A stretch of 64,000 nt of DNA. It comes from Hymenobacter metallicola. GTDB lineage: Bacteria; Bacteroidota; Bacteroidia; Cytophagales; Hymenobacteraceae. A program made the translations under genes and the position numbers. Shown here in pieces: positions 7,744-15,264 of this stretch. The DNA lies in the NCBI RefSeq assembly GCF_004745645.1, contig NZ_SRMB01000001.1, positions 1,178,001 to 1,242,000 on the forward strand, written 5' to 3'. The notes under the pieces were generated by a model. The model had not been told where the DNA came from. It saw only the letters and a program-made list of their open reading frames with translations, and did no database searches. The stretch's first letter is position 1. Every line of letters begins with the position of its first letter.

Positions 7744-8846
7744 GGCAAAAGCAGCGGTTGAGGGTGAGAAGCCGGAAAAAACCAGTCGGAGTGCCGGGCC
7801 AGGTGGGCTAGCAGGTCAGTCAGGCGGCGCAGGTCGGCTGGGCAGTGGTCGGCGCGCAGGCAAAAGGCCACCTGGGGCACCGTGGGCCGGGCCCTATCGG
7901 CAAGCAGCAGGGTTTGGAAGCCTTGTTCCCGCAGCAATTGATGCAGGCCCAGGCTAGCCGAGGCCCGGGGCAGCACCAACTTCTGCACCGGAAACCACCC
8001 ACCCCGCGGCCGGAGCCCGGCCGCCGCTACCTCCTGCCGAAACTGCCGGAGGAGGCTTGTAAGTTGCTGCCGGGCCGCGGCCCCGTGCCGGGCGTCCTGC
8101 TGCAAGGCCAGCCCCGCGGCCCAGGCGTGCCACCCCGATACCGGGCTGGTATGCACGCGCACGGTGCTGCGCTGCTCGTAGCGCGCCAGCCAGCGGCGGG
8201 AGCCGCCCAGTACCGCCACCGGCACCCCCAGCCCTTTCGCCAGGGAGGTAATCGTGAGGATCTGCGGGTGGTGCAGGCCCAGAAACGGCAGACAGCCGCC
8301 CCCGCCCTGCCCCAGCGGCGCACGGACGGTGGGTTGGCGGCCCAGAATTCCAAAAGCCTGCGTATCGTCGATGAGTAGTACTGCCTGCGGGTCGGGAACC
8401 AGTAGCTCCAGATAGCGGGCCAGCGGGGCCGGGCCTTCGGCGGGCAGCTGCCAGCCATCGGTGAGCAGCCAAGCCGGGCGGCCCTGCTGGCGGTAGGTGT
8501 GCAGCCGCCGGGCCAGGGCGGGCAGGTCGGTGGCGGAAAACGGCACGACGGGCAGGCCCCGCAGTAGGGCCCGGGCCGCGCCCCACTGCCCCACTGGGTA
8601 CATGGCCTGGTCGATAAACACCACCCCCGAGCGGGGCAGCAGGGCCAGCACATCCCAGAACAGGTGCAGCGAGGAAGGGGCCAGCAGGCCCGCTTCCAGG
8701 CCTTGGCGGTGCGCTACTTCCCGGGCCACCCGGCGGTGCCAGCCAGGCTCCTGCAAGGCGGCCGGCCGCCCCGTGCTCAGGGGCAAACCGGCCGGCAACT
8801 GCAGCGGACGGGCACCCAGGTAATGGGCCGAAGTGAAGTCTACCAT
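7740..8846 (-). CDS. PLP-dependent aminotransferase-fold enzyme (alpha-oxoamine synthase-like)
   Basis: A 368-residue fold-type I PLP protein resembling 8-amino-7-oxononanoate synthase and related class II enzymes. The PLP nitrogen-binding region reads LLIDDTQAFG, where the family usually has DEAHSxG, so Asp is kept but the His is Gln. The Schiff-base lysine is in TSLAKGLGVP, followed by the expected glycine-rich GGS. It is not next to biotin genes, so a biotin role is unlikely. It lies between the 660-residue unknown (69 bp upstream) and the deaminase-like gene (4-bp overlap), so it belongs to the accessory operon. The start is the ATG at 8846 (MVDFTSAHY); an in-frame upstream codon adds only low-complexity residues. 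Confidence 0.75.
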   Translation of the reverse strand: MVDFTSAHYLGARPLQLPAGLPLSTGRPAALQEPGWHRRVAREVAHRQGLEAGLLAPSSLHLFWDVLALLPRSGVVFIDQAMYPVGQWGAARALLRGLPVVPFSATDLPALARRLHTYRQQGRPAWLLTDGWQLPAEGPAPLARYLELLVPDPQAVLLIDDTQAFGILGRQPTVRAPLGQGGGGCLPFLGLHHPQILTITSLAKGLGVPVAVLGGSRRWLARYEQRSTVRVHTSPVSGWHAWAAGLALQQDARHGAAARQQLTSLLRQFRQEVAAAGLRPRGGWFPVQKLVLPRASASLGLHQLLREQGFQTLLLADRARPTVPQVAFCLRADHCPADLRRLTDLLAHLARHSDWFFPASHPQPLLLP

Positions 8847-8914
8847 ACCCGGCAAACTACAAGCACCGGGGGCGGCCACCGGATTCTAAAAAACGGCTGC
8901 CGGCCCCGGTGGCC

Positions 8915-10897
8915 TCAATCGGGCAGGGCGTTGCGGCGCGGCACCGGCGCGCCGGCCGGGCGGTTGGGCGCCAGTGCGTTGAGCCGCGCCGCCGGAGCCA
9001 GTTGCCCCCGCCGCCGCAGCTGCTGGTGCTGCAGGGCCGTTTGCCGCTCAATCAGCTCGGCCGGCTGCAGGTAGCGCTCCTCATTATCGGGCACATTCAG
9101 GCGGGCATCCACAATGTCGGAAGCCAGGTCGACCCCGGTAACGGCCTTGTAGGCGTGGATGTAGCGCTGAATTTCCTCCCGCCAGTAATAGGCCCAGTTG
9201 GCCGCATTGGTAGCGCCTACGCCGGGGCTATTCCAGGAGCCGTAGCGGATGCTAAGCAGAAGCTGCTCGCCAAACGTGCCCAGATCGTGGAAGTGGCTGA
9301 TGTTGGCCGGGTTCCAGCCCTGTAGCTGCTTCATGTTGTCGACGCGGTCCATCCAGGGCTCGGCGTAGGGCACCATAATGCGCCCCCCCAGGAACTCGCG
9401 CACCTCGGGGCGGGCCAGCAGCCACTGCTGCACCAGCATTTCCGAGCGGGCCGTCCAGGGCAGGTCGCCGTACTGGTTGTGGGCGCCTTCGGCCAGGGTC
9501 AGGTGCACTTCGCGCAGGTGGTTCAGAATCGGGAAGCCGTCGGGAATCACGGTGGTGAAGTTGGCCTGCTGGTAGAACTCGGTGGCGGCCCGCAGCAGAC
9601 TATGGAAGCCGCGCAGGAAAAACGCCCGCGACTCGGCCACCGGAATATCCTGCACGCCGCGCCCCATCAGTCCGAAGCCGTATTCGTAGCGGTACTCCAG
9701 GTTGCGGCGATTCATGCTCAGTCGGAACCGCTCGTCCTCGATGTAGCCCCAGATCAGGTTGTTCAAGGGCCGCAGCGGGTCCAGGTTCAGGTTGGCCAAG
9801 GGGTCCTGCCCGGGGCCACCCTGGCGCACGTTCTGGAAGCGCAGGCTAATGGCGTTCATGGTTTGCACCAAGCCGCCTTCTTCGTGCCAGTACGACCAGA
9901 TCAACTCCATCAGGGGCGGGGCCTGCAGCTTCGACTTAAGAATGCCGTAGCAGACGTCGGTGCCCATGCCGGTGATGTCGCCTACATCCTTGAGGGGCAC
10001 TTCGGAGAGCTTCTCGCGGATGATTTTGAAGTAGGGCAGCACTTTGCCTTCCTCATTCTCCAGCTGCTCCAGGTACTCTTCGCGCAGGTCGCCGGGGCTG
10101 AACTGAAACCCACCCAGGCGGCGCGCTTCCGTCGCGTCGCGGTTGGGGTGCAGGTTCAGGTTGCCCGAGCCGCCGGGCCGGTCCCGCTCGATGGCCATGC
10201 CCACTTCCTGCATCAGGTAGGCCTCGGTAGCGGCCTTAAGCATAGCGTAGGAGGCCAAGCGGTTGAAAGGCAAGAACAGGCGGGTGTTGCTGGCCGACAG
10301 CAGGCTTTCCTGCTGGTTGGGGTTGCGCACGCACAGCACGCTGTCGACGAAGGCGCGGTAGCGGTTGAAGTCGATGGTGCGGTGCCGGATCAGGGACCAG
10401 AGCGGCTGGTCGTTGGTTTCCTCGCGCTTGGCCTCGCCCAGGGTCACGCGCACGGGCCGCTCTACCTCATCTTCCATCACCACCAGCTTCCAGGGGCCAA
10501 AGTCGCGGCTGGCGTCGTTCACGTAGCCTTTGATGTGGTACGTGCCCACCTTGTCCCACTCGCTCAGCGTCCAGACAATGGCAATGCTCTGCTTGTCGAG
10601 CACCGAAATGCTTTCCTTTTTCAGCTTAAGCTGGTCGAAAAGCTTGTCCTGGCGGTTGTCCTCAACTTCGACTTTGGTCAGGATGAGAACGTCGTTTTTG
10701 ATCGTGTAGGTGTAGTGAAAGATTTGCACCGGGTCATCGGTACTGAGGTTGTCGATGGTCAGACGAATCTGCCCGGGCGTGCCCAGCACATCCTTTAGCA
10801 GGCGTCTTTCCGTCGGCTCCGTGCTCAGCTCCAGCGTTAGCAACGAATTGTCGCCGAGCGAGACATGGGTAGCGTCAATGCTTAGTTCGCGGTTCAT
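8915..10897 (-). CDS. Large protein of unknown family, accessory operon
   Basis: I do not recognise this 660-residue protein. Residues 1-165 look beta-rich, with alternating hydrophobic strands such as VGTYHIKGYV and WKLVVMEDE resembling an Ig-like or C2-like sandwich. Residues 170-600 are mostly helical, rich in Trp, Tyr and Arg (for example LIWSYWHEEGG and NRRNLEYRYEYGFGL). The last 60 residues are Arg/Ala/Pro-rich and probably disordered. There is no signal peptide, membrane segment or obvious catalytic motif. The ATG lies 4 bp after the stop of the zincin gene, so the two are certainly co-transcribed. A structural or scaffold role is possible but unproven. Confidence 0.85.
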   Translation of the reverse strand: MNRELSIDATHVSLGDNSLLTLELSTEPTERRLLKDVLGTPGQIRLTIDNLSTDDPVQIFHYTYTIKNDVLILTKVEVEDNRQDKLFDQLKLKKESISVLDKQSIAIVWTLSEWDKVGTYHIKGYVNDASRDFGPWKLVVMEDEVERPVRVTLGEAKREETNDQPLWSLIRHRTIDFNRYRAFVDSVLCVRNPNQQESLLSASNTRLFLPFNRLASYAMLKAATEAYLMQEVGMAIERDRPGGSGNLNLHPNRDATEARRLGGFQFSPGDLREEYLEQLENEEGKVLPYFKIIREKLSEVPLKDVGDITGMGTDVCYGILKSKLQAPPLMELIWSYWHEEGGLVQTMNAISLRFQNVRQGGPGQDPLANLNLDPLRPLNNLIWGYIEDERFRLSMNRRNLEYRYEYGFGLMGRGVQDIPVAESRAFFLRGFHSLLRAATEFYQQANFTTVIPDGFPILNHLREVHLTLAEGAHNQYGDLPWTARSEMLVQQWLLARPEVREFLGGRIMVPYAEPWMDRVDNMKQLQGWNPANISHFHDLGTFGEQLLLSIRYGSWNSPGVGATNAANWAYYWREEIQRYIHAYKAVTGVDLASDIVDARLNVPDNEERYLQPAELIERQTALQHQQLRRRGQLAPAARLNALAPNRPAGAPVPRRNALPD

Positions 10898-10901
10898 GGA
10901 T

Positions 10902-12212
10902 TCAAGTGGTTAGAGAGTGAGAGGGTGGGGCCGGCACGCGCGGCGGCGCCAGGCCGTAGTTGCGGGCCCGGTTCAGGGCCCAGCGGGTCAGCAGCCGGGC
11001 CAGCAGTTGGTATTCCTGGGGCGGACTCAGCTGCCCATCGGCCCGGGCCTGCCCGATGACGGCAAAGACCAGCGACGGGGCCGCGGCCTCGCGCAGCGCG
11101 GGTTGCTGCTGCCACTGTCGGAACAGGGCCTGCAGCTGAGCCGGTTGGCGCTCGGCAATTGGGAACAAGTCGGCCAGGCGCTGCTCACGCAAGGCTTGGG
11201 AGCGGTGGTTGAGCACGAGCTGGGCAAAGCGCGGCAGCAGGTCTACTAGCATCCGAATCAGCTTCTGCTTGCTGGCCGTCAGCCCGTCGGTGGGGTACAA
11301 CGCCTGCCACTGCCGCGTGAGGGCCGCCCACTGCGGGTGCGGATACAGGGCCTCGCCCAGGGCCAGGCTCAGGCGCACCCGAATCCAGGGAAACGGGTGG
11401 GGGCCGTCGGTGCCGATACGGAAGACGAAGTAGCTGGGCAGGCTCACCACGCTCATCAGCCCGTAGGTAGCCCCGATGCCCAGGTGGCCCAGCGCCCAGA
11501 AGTCGGACAGGATTTCGTTGAGCCAGCGGTTGAGCAACAGCCACCCGAGTTGCTCGGGCCCGCCTTTGGCCGCTTCCTTGTCCAGCTCCAGGCGAATGGT
11601 TTTAGTCAGTTCCAGCAGCTCGGAGCCCTGGTGGCCCACCTCGTGAATCAGCGACGAGGCAATGCCGCTGCCCACCATCCGCTCCCGCGGAATCTGGATG
11701 ACGCCCACCGGGTTGTCGTCGCCGCCGGGCAGGCGGGTGCGGGCCCTTCGGATGGCCGCCCCGTGCCCGCGCTCGGCAAAGCAGATGAGCGGCGGCGCTT
11801 CGAAGTAGTTGCCGGGCAAACGCAGGGCGTCTTCGGCCAGCACGTCGAGGCCCGCCAGCCAGGTGCCCGTGCCGTGCTCCCCGCGCTGGCTGAGCACGTC
11901 GGCAAAGATGTCGACCTGGTCGAGCAGGTTGTTGAAGCGCAGCTTGAGCAGCACAAACTTGGCCTGGGCCTCGGCCGTGCTCAGGCCCTGGCTGTCGGGG
12001 CCCTGCATCCAGCGCACAAACTCCTGGAGGCGGCGCCGCAAATCGAAGGCAATACGGGCCAGGTGGTCGTTGATGGCTGATTGGGCCGGGGCCGAAACAG
12101 CCGCCGCCAGCACCATGGGCGTGTTGAGCGAGAAGGAGCGCACCGTCTGGAGGCGGCTGAACAAGGCCAGGGCCTCGTTCACCAGAAACTGCGTGTCGGC
12201 GGCGCTGCGCAT
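10902..12212 (-). CDS. Zincin-type metalloprotease, accessory operon
   Basis: The 436-residue protein carries a clear zinc-protease motif, IHEVGHQG (HExxH at 190-194). About 40 residues later a helix NEILSDFWALG has Glu and Asp suitable as the third ligand. The N-terminal 130 residues are helical (FDLRRRLQEFVRWMQG). The region after the active site is helical and Arg-rich. The exact peptidase family is not clear to me. No signal peptide or membrane anchor is seen, so it acts in the cytoplasm or is exported by a non-Sec route. It lies 3 bp after the second glycine-zipper gene and 4 bp before the 660-residue unknown. It could mature the two zipper proteins or another exported partner; that is inference. 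Confidence 0.72.
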   Translation of the reverse strand: MRSAADTQFLVNEALALFSRLQTVRSFSLNTPMVLAAAVSAPAQSAINDHLARIAFDLRRRLQEFVRWMQGPDSQGLSTAEAQAKFVLLKLRFNNLLDQVDIFADVLSQRGEHGTGTWLAGLDVLAEDALRLPGNYFEAPPLICFAERGHGAAIRRARTRLPGGDDNPVGVIQIPRERMVGSGIASSLIHEVGHQGSELLELTKTIRLELDKEAAKGGPEQLGWLLLNRWLNEILSDFWALGHLGIGATYGLMSVVSLPSYFVFRIGTDGPHPFPWIRVRLSLALGEALYPHPQWAALTRQWQALYPTDGLTASKQKLIRMLVDLLPRFAQLVLNHRSQALREQRLADLFPIAERQPAQLQALFRQWQQQPALREAAAPSLVFAVIGQARADGQLSPPQEYQLLARLLTRWALNRARNYGLAPPRVPAPPSHSLTT

Positions 12213-12215
12213 GGC

Positions 12216-13103
12216 CTAGAGCTGAATAACGAGTGTGCGGCCCCGGCGCTGCCACGTCCCGCGCGAGGCGCGGCCGATGGGCATGGGGGCATAGTCCTGC
12301 TCGCCGCCATCCTGGCCAAAACCGCCGTCGAAGCCGGCTCCATCATCCCCTGGCCCGTCCTGATCCTGATCCTGGGCAAAGCCCCCACTCACGTTCAGAT
12401 TGCCGCCCCCGGTACCGGCGTAGCCATAGCGGCTTCCGCGGCGGCCCGGACTGCTAAAGCGGCCGTTGGCGCCGCGGCTGCGCTGGTTGCCACTGCGCAG
12501 CAAGCCCGGCGCGTGCTGCCGGGCCGCCTGGCCCAGGGCGGTGCGAGCCAGCGTGGGAGCCGGCACGCCCGGGCGCTGCCGTTGCAGGCTGGCCCCGCGG
12601 CGTATGGCCGAGTTGGCAAAGCGCACATAGGCGCGGGCGGTTTCAAACTCGCGGTCCTCGGGGCTAAGGCCCTCCAGTTCCAATTCAAACAGGTTGGTGG
12701 CCATCGAACCCAGCTTGCCCCCGATCATGCCGCCCACGGGGCCGCCCACGAAGGAGTCCAGGGCCTTGCCGGCAATGGGAATAGCGACTTTGGCCACCGA
12801 CTTGAGGGCGCCGCCAATGGCGCGGCCCACCGAGGAGTTGGCAAAATTACCCACGGCCCGGCCCGCGCTTTTAATCAGCTTGCCCAGAAACTGGTTGAGC
12901 TCCTGCTCGTTGCTGACTTCAAGCAGCTCGTGGGCCAGCTCCATTTCCTGGGTTTCCTGAAGCTCCCCGTTCATTTCATAGGACTCGCCGTTCATTTCGC
13001 CCATGAATTCGGGATTGAACTCAAACGTCTCCTGCGAGCTGCCATACTCCTGCTCCTGGCCGAGGGCTTGCTCAAATTCCTGCGAAAACTCATTGTTGTA
13101 CAT
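12216..13103 (-). CDS. Acidic glycine-zipper protein B (paralogue of the gene at 13217)
   Basis: The 295-residue protein has three parts. Residues 1-65 are Glu/Gln/Phe-rich and acidic, ending in ELLEVSNEQELNQFLGKL. Residues 70-150 are a small-residue hydrophobic region with glycine zippers (VGGPVGGMIGGKLGSMATN) likely to insert into or cross a membrane. Next come LEGLSPEDREFETARAYVRF, shared almost exactly with the neighbour, a basic Arg/Gly tail with an Asp-rich patch (DQDQDGPGDD), and a terminal motif GTWQRRGRTLVIQL. No Sec signal is present. I recall this layout from uncharacterised proteins of other bacteria but know no function. The ATG at 13103 is chosen because the 87 upstream bases are not conserved and contain an intergenic-type repeat. 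Confidence 0.78.
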   Translation of the reverse strand: MYNNEFSQEFEQALGQEQEYGSSQETFEFNPEFMGEMNGESYEMNGELQETQEMELAHELLEVSNEQELNQFLGKLIKSAGRAVGNFANSSVGRAIGGALKSVAKVAIPIAGKALDSFVGGPVGGMIGGKLGSMATNLFELELEGLSPEDREFETARAYVRFANSAIRRGASLQRQRPGVPAPTLARTALGQAARQHAPGLLRSGNQRSRGANGRFSSPGRRGSRYGYAGTGGGNLNVSGGFAQDQDQDGPGDDGAGFDGGFGQDGGEQDYAPMPIGRASRGTWQRRGRTLVIQL

Positions 13104-13111
13104 GGCGGAAA

Positions 13112-13149
13112 GGGTGAAGTGGTGAAATAGAAAAGAGTGAAATGGCGAA
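13112..13149 (+). repeat. Degenerate GTGAAATGG-type intergenic repeat
   Basis: The gap between the two glycine-zipper genes holds GGTGAAGTGGTGAAATAG followed by GAGTGAAATGG. The same wording occurs around 52371-52396 (reverse), 53509-53535 and 53595-53618 (reverse). It looks like a short degenerate repeat family of intergenic spaces. Confidence 0.45.
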
Positions 13150-13216
13150 CTGGGGAGCGTGGTGCGCACCCGGCGCAAACCGAACGACAACGCACCAGCG
13201 CACCCGTACGCTGCCC

Positions 13217-14047
13217 CTAGGCATCATACAGGACCAGAGTGCGGCCCTGCCGAACCCAAGTGCCGCTGTTGGAGCGGGCCGCGCCACCGAAGCTGCCGAT
13301 GCCGTCGGCCAGGCCGGGGGCCAGCTGCGGCACCGCTGCGCCCAGCACTTGGCGGCCCAGCTGGGCCGGCGTCAGGCGCGGATTCTGGCGGGACAGGCGG
13401 GCGGCGCGCCGGCTCACATCGGAGGCAAAGCGCACGTAGGCCCGGGCTATTTCCAGCTCCTGGCTTTCGGGATTTAGGCCTTCGAATTCGAGGTTGAAGA
13501 TGCGCTGGGCATTATTGGCCAGCCAGTTGCCGGCCTGCGTACCGGCCCAGCCCCCTACAGCTCCGCCGGCTGCCTTACCGGCCTGGTTGCCCAGAAAGCC
13601 GCCGGCCTTGGCCCCCAGGGGCCCTAGTCGGCCTCCCAGGGCTTTACCGGCACGGCTGCCGAGGGCGCCGCCGGCTTGGCTGCCCACCTGCGCGCCCAGT
13701 TGGGGCAGGGTGTTACGGCCCACATCCACTAGGTATTTGCCCACGCTCTGGCCCGTGGGCGAGGCCACGAAGTTGGTGGCCGCGCCCTTCACGGCGCTGG
13801 CGGCCTTGCTCAGCAAATCACCTAGAAACAGGTTCAGCTCCTGCTCGTTGCTGATTTCGAGCAGCTGGTAGGCCATTTCCAACTCCTGGTTTTCCTGCTG
13901 GCTGATTTCGCCACGGTACTCCTGGCCAAACTCCTGCTCCATTTCCTGGCCGTATTCGCCCTGCGACTCAAACTCGAAGCTATTCTCATACTCGCCGGTG
14001 GTGGCGCTCGACTCCAGCTCCTGGAGGGTCCGATCAATATTGTGCAT
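13217..14047 (-). CDS. Acidic glycine-zipper protein A, first gene of the accessory locus
   Basis: The 276-residue protein mirrors its neighbour: an acidic Glu/Gln-rich N-terminus (residues 15-60), the helix AYQLLEISNEQELNLFLGDL, a long glycine-zipper stretch (about 95-170, with GSQAGGALGSRAGKALGG), the conserved FEGLNPESQELEIARAYVRF block, a basic segment, and the closing motif GTWVRQGRTLVLYDA. The zipper region could form membrane helices or an oligomer, as in small channel or effector-like proteins. There is no signal peptide or lipobox. The ATG at 14047 is preferred over an in-frame TTG at 14056. It is preceded by 367 bp with two inverted repeats that may hold the promoter and control site of the locus. 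Function unknown. Confidence 0.78.
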   Translation of the reverse strand: MHNIDRTLQELESSATTGEYENSFEFESQGEYGQEMEQEFGQEYRGEISQQENQELEMAYQLLEISNEQELNLFLGDLLSKAASAVKGAATNFVASPTGQSVGKYLVDVGRNTLPQLGAQVGSQAGGALGSRAGKALGGRLGPLGAKAGGFLGNQAGKAAGGAVGGWAGTQAGNWLANNAQRIFNLEFEGLNPESQELEIARAYVRFASDVSRRAARLSRQNPRLTPAQLGRQVLGAAVPQLAPGLADGIGSFGGAARSNSGTWVRQGRTLVLYDA

Positions 14048-14141
14048 GACTGACAAGTGGTTAGGGTGAAGAATCTGTGCCTCTCCCCTTTTCCAAACCC
14101 AGTGCCAGCCTGCCCAAGCCCGTTTCCAGCGTATCAGGGCC

Positions 14142-14171
14142 GGTCCTGCCGAAACCCGTTTCGGCAGGACC
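14142..14171. repeat. 14-bp perfect inverted repeat with 2-bp spacer
   Basis: GGTCCTGCCGAAAC (14142-14155) is followed after CC by its exact reverse complement (14158-14171). It lies 95 bp before the first gene of the accessory locus. No T run follows on either strand, so an operator is as likely as a terminator. Confidence 0.7.
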
Positions 14172-14327
14172 GCAATGCCGAGCTTTCGGCGAAATCCATT
14201 TCACCGCTGCCCCACCCTTCTATCACCCCCGCCGGGCACCGCAAGTCGACCGCAGGCGCGCGGCTCTACCCCGCGCGCCTGCGGACCCGAGTCAGGACTT
14301 ACCGGTTCCGGACCATAAACAAGCAGC

Positions 14328-14392
14328 AAAGACGCCTGCCGACGTTTCCCGGCAGCCGATTGGCCCGCAAGGAAACGCCAGCAGGCGTCTTT
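14328..14392. terminator. Nested inverted repeat, possible terminator of the HAD gene
   Basis: Outer arms AAAGACGCCTGC (14328-14339) and GCAGGCGTCTTT (14381-14392) enclose inner arms CGTTTCC (14343-14349) and GGAAACG (14371-14377). The stem begins 22 bp after the stop of the minus-strand HAD gene. Its T tract is short (CTTTGCTGC), so termination is plausible but not certain. Confidence 0.5.
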
Positions 14393-14414
14393 AGATAGTT
14401 CGACCAGCTGCCGG

Positions 14415-15098
14415 CTACAAAACCGGCACGCGGCGCAGAGCGGGTATTTCCAGCAGGTGACTTACCGTATGGGTGGGCTGCAGGGCCCGGCACTGCGCGG
14501 CCTCGCCAAAGCCAAAGGTGACCCAGCAGGAGTCGATGCGGCTATTACGGGCGAACTGCAAATCAGCAGGAGTGTCGCCGATCATCAGAATTTTGTGCGC
14601 GGGCACTTCCGGGAAGCGGGGCTGCACTACTTCGTGAAACACCATGGGGTCGGGCTTTTTGGCCAGCTGCTTTTCCGGCATCGTTCCGTCGCCGATGACC
14701 AGGGCCACGAAGGGCAAGAGCCCGAGTTGGGCCAGGGAGGCTTCCAGCACGGCCGCGCCCTTGTTGCTGAGCACCCCAATGATGACGCCCTGGGCCGTAA
14801 GCTGGGCAAACAGGTCGTGGACCCCGGGAAAGGGCGTCACCAGGGGCTCGGCCTCCCGGGCGTAGATTTCGCGGTAGGTAACGACCCATTCCGCCACTTC
14901 CGGCTCCGACAGCTCCGGCCGCAGCTCGCGCAGCATCTGGCCCAGCACCAGCCCCCGCCCTATCATTGAATACACCACTTCGGGGTTGGGCTGGGGCACC
15001 TGGTAATGGTCGAAGGTGCGCTCAAAGCCGTAGACAATGGCCTGGCGGGTGTCGCACAGCGTGCCGTCGTAATCGAAGAGCAACAAGGAGTAGGGCAT
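14415..15098 (-). CDS. HAD-superfamily phosphatase (phosphoglycolate phosphatase-like)
   Basis: The 227-residue protein has all four HAD motifs: FDYDGTL (nucleophile Asp9 and Asp11), VLSNKG (motif II, about residue 110), KKPDP (motif III Lys, about 146) and IGDTPAD (motif IV, about 172). A helical cap lies between motifs I and II, as in phosphoglycolate phosphatase and PpaX-like enzymes. It is soluble and cytoplasmic. The substrate is not fixed by sequence; phosphoglycolate and other small phosphoesters are usual. It is transcribed alone on the minus strand and ends at the stem at 14328-14392. Confidence 0.88.
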   Translation of the reverse strand: MPYSLLLFDYDGTLCDTRQAIVYGFERTFDHYQVPQPNPEVVYSMIGRGLVLGQMLRELRPELSEPEVAEWVVTYREIYAREAEPLVTPFPGVHDLFAQLTAQGVIIGVLSNKGAAVLEASLAQLGLLPFVALVIGDGTMPEKQLAKKPDPMVFHEVVQPRFPEVPAHKILMIGDTPADLQFARNSRIDSCWVTFGFGEAAQCRALQPTHTVSHLLEIPALRRVPVL

Positions 15099-15264
15099 GC
15101 GGACTGGTTGCGGGTAAAAGCTGCGTAAGCTACGACGGGCGGCGGCATCTGGCCGCCCCGCCGGTTGAAATAAATATAGTTGCGTCCTTGTGCATTCTTG
15201 CTCCTTCCGGCATCAACCCTGGTAGAATCCGTACCGAAAGGCGCTACCCTCATTTCGTTGCTGC

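Larger units (their letters stand above)
14048..14414. promoter_or_regulatory. Intergenic region with two inverted repeats, upstream of the accessory locus
   Basis: This 367-bp gap separates the HAD phosphatase gene from glycine-zipper gene A, both on the minus strand. It holds a near-perfect 30-bp palindrome (14142-14171) and a larger nested stem (14328-14392), each listed separately. No convincing TAnnTTTG promoter or ORF was found; the weak candidate TGGGTTTG on the minus strand lies about 50 bp upstream of the ATG. Confidence 0.4.

Noticed and set aside
9479..10798. 439-codon plus-strand frame opposite the 660-residue unknown
   Set aside because: His/Gln/Val-rich shadow; the minus frame fits the tight operon spacing and has balanced residue use.
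14057..14398. 113-codon plus-strand frame in the gap before the accessory locus
   Set aside because: It runs through both inverted repeats and is Pro/Arg/Ser-rich without protein-like pattern.
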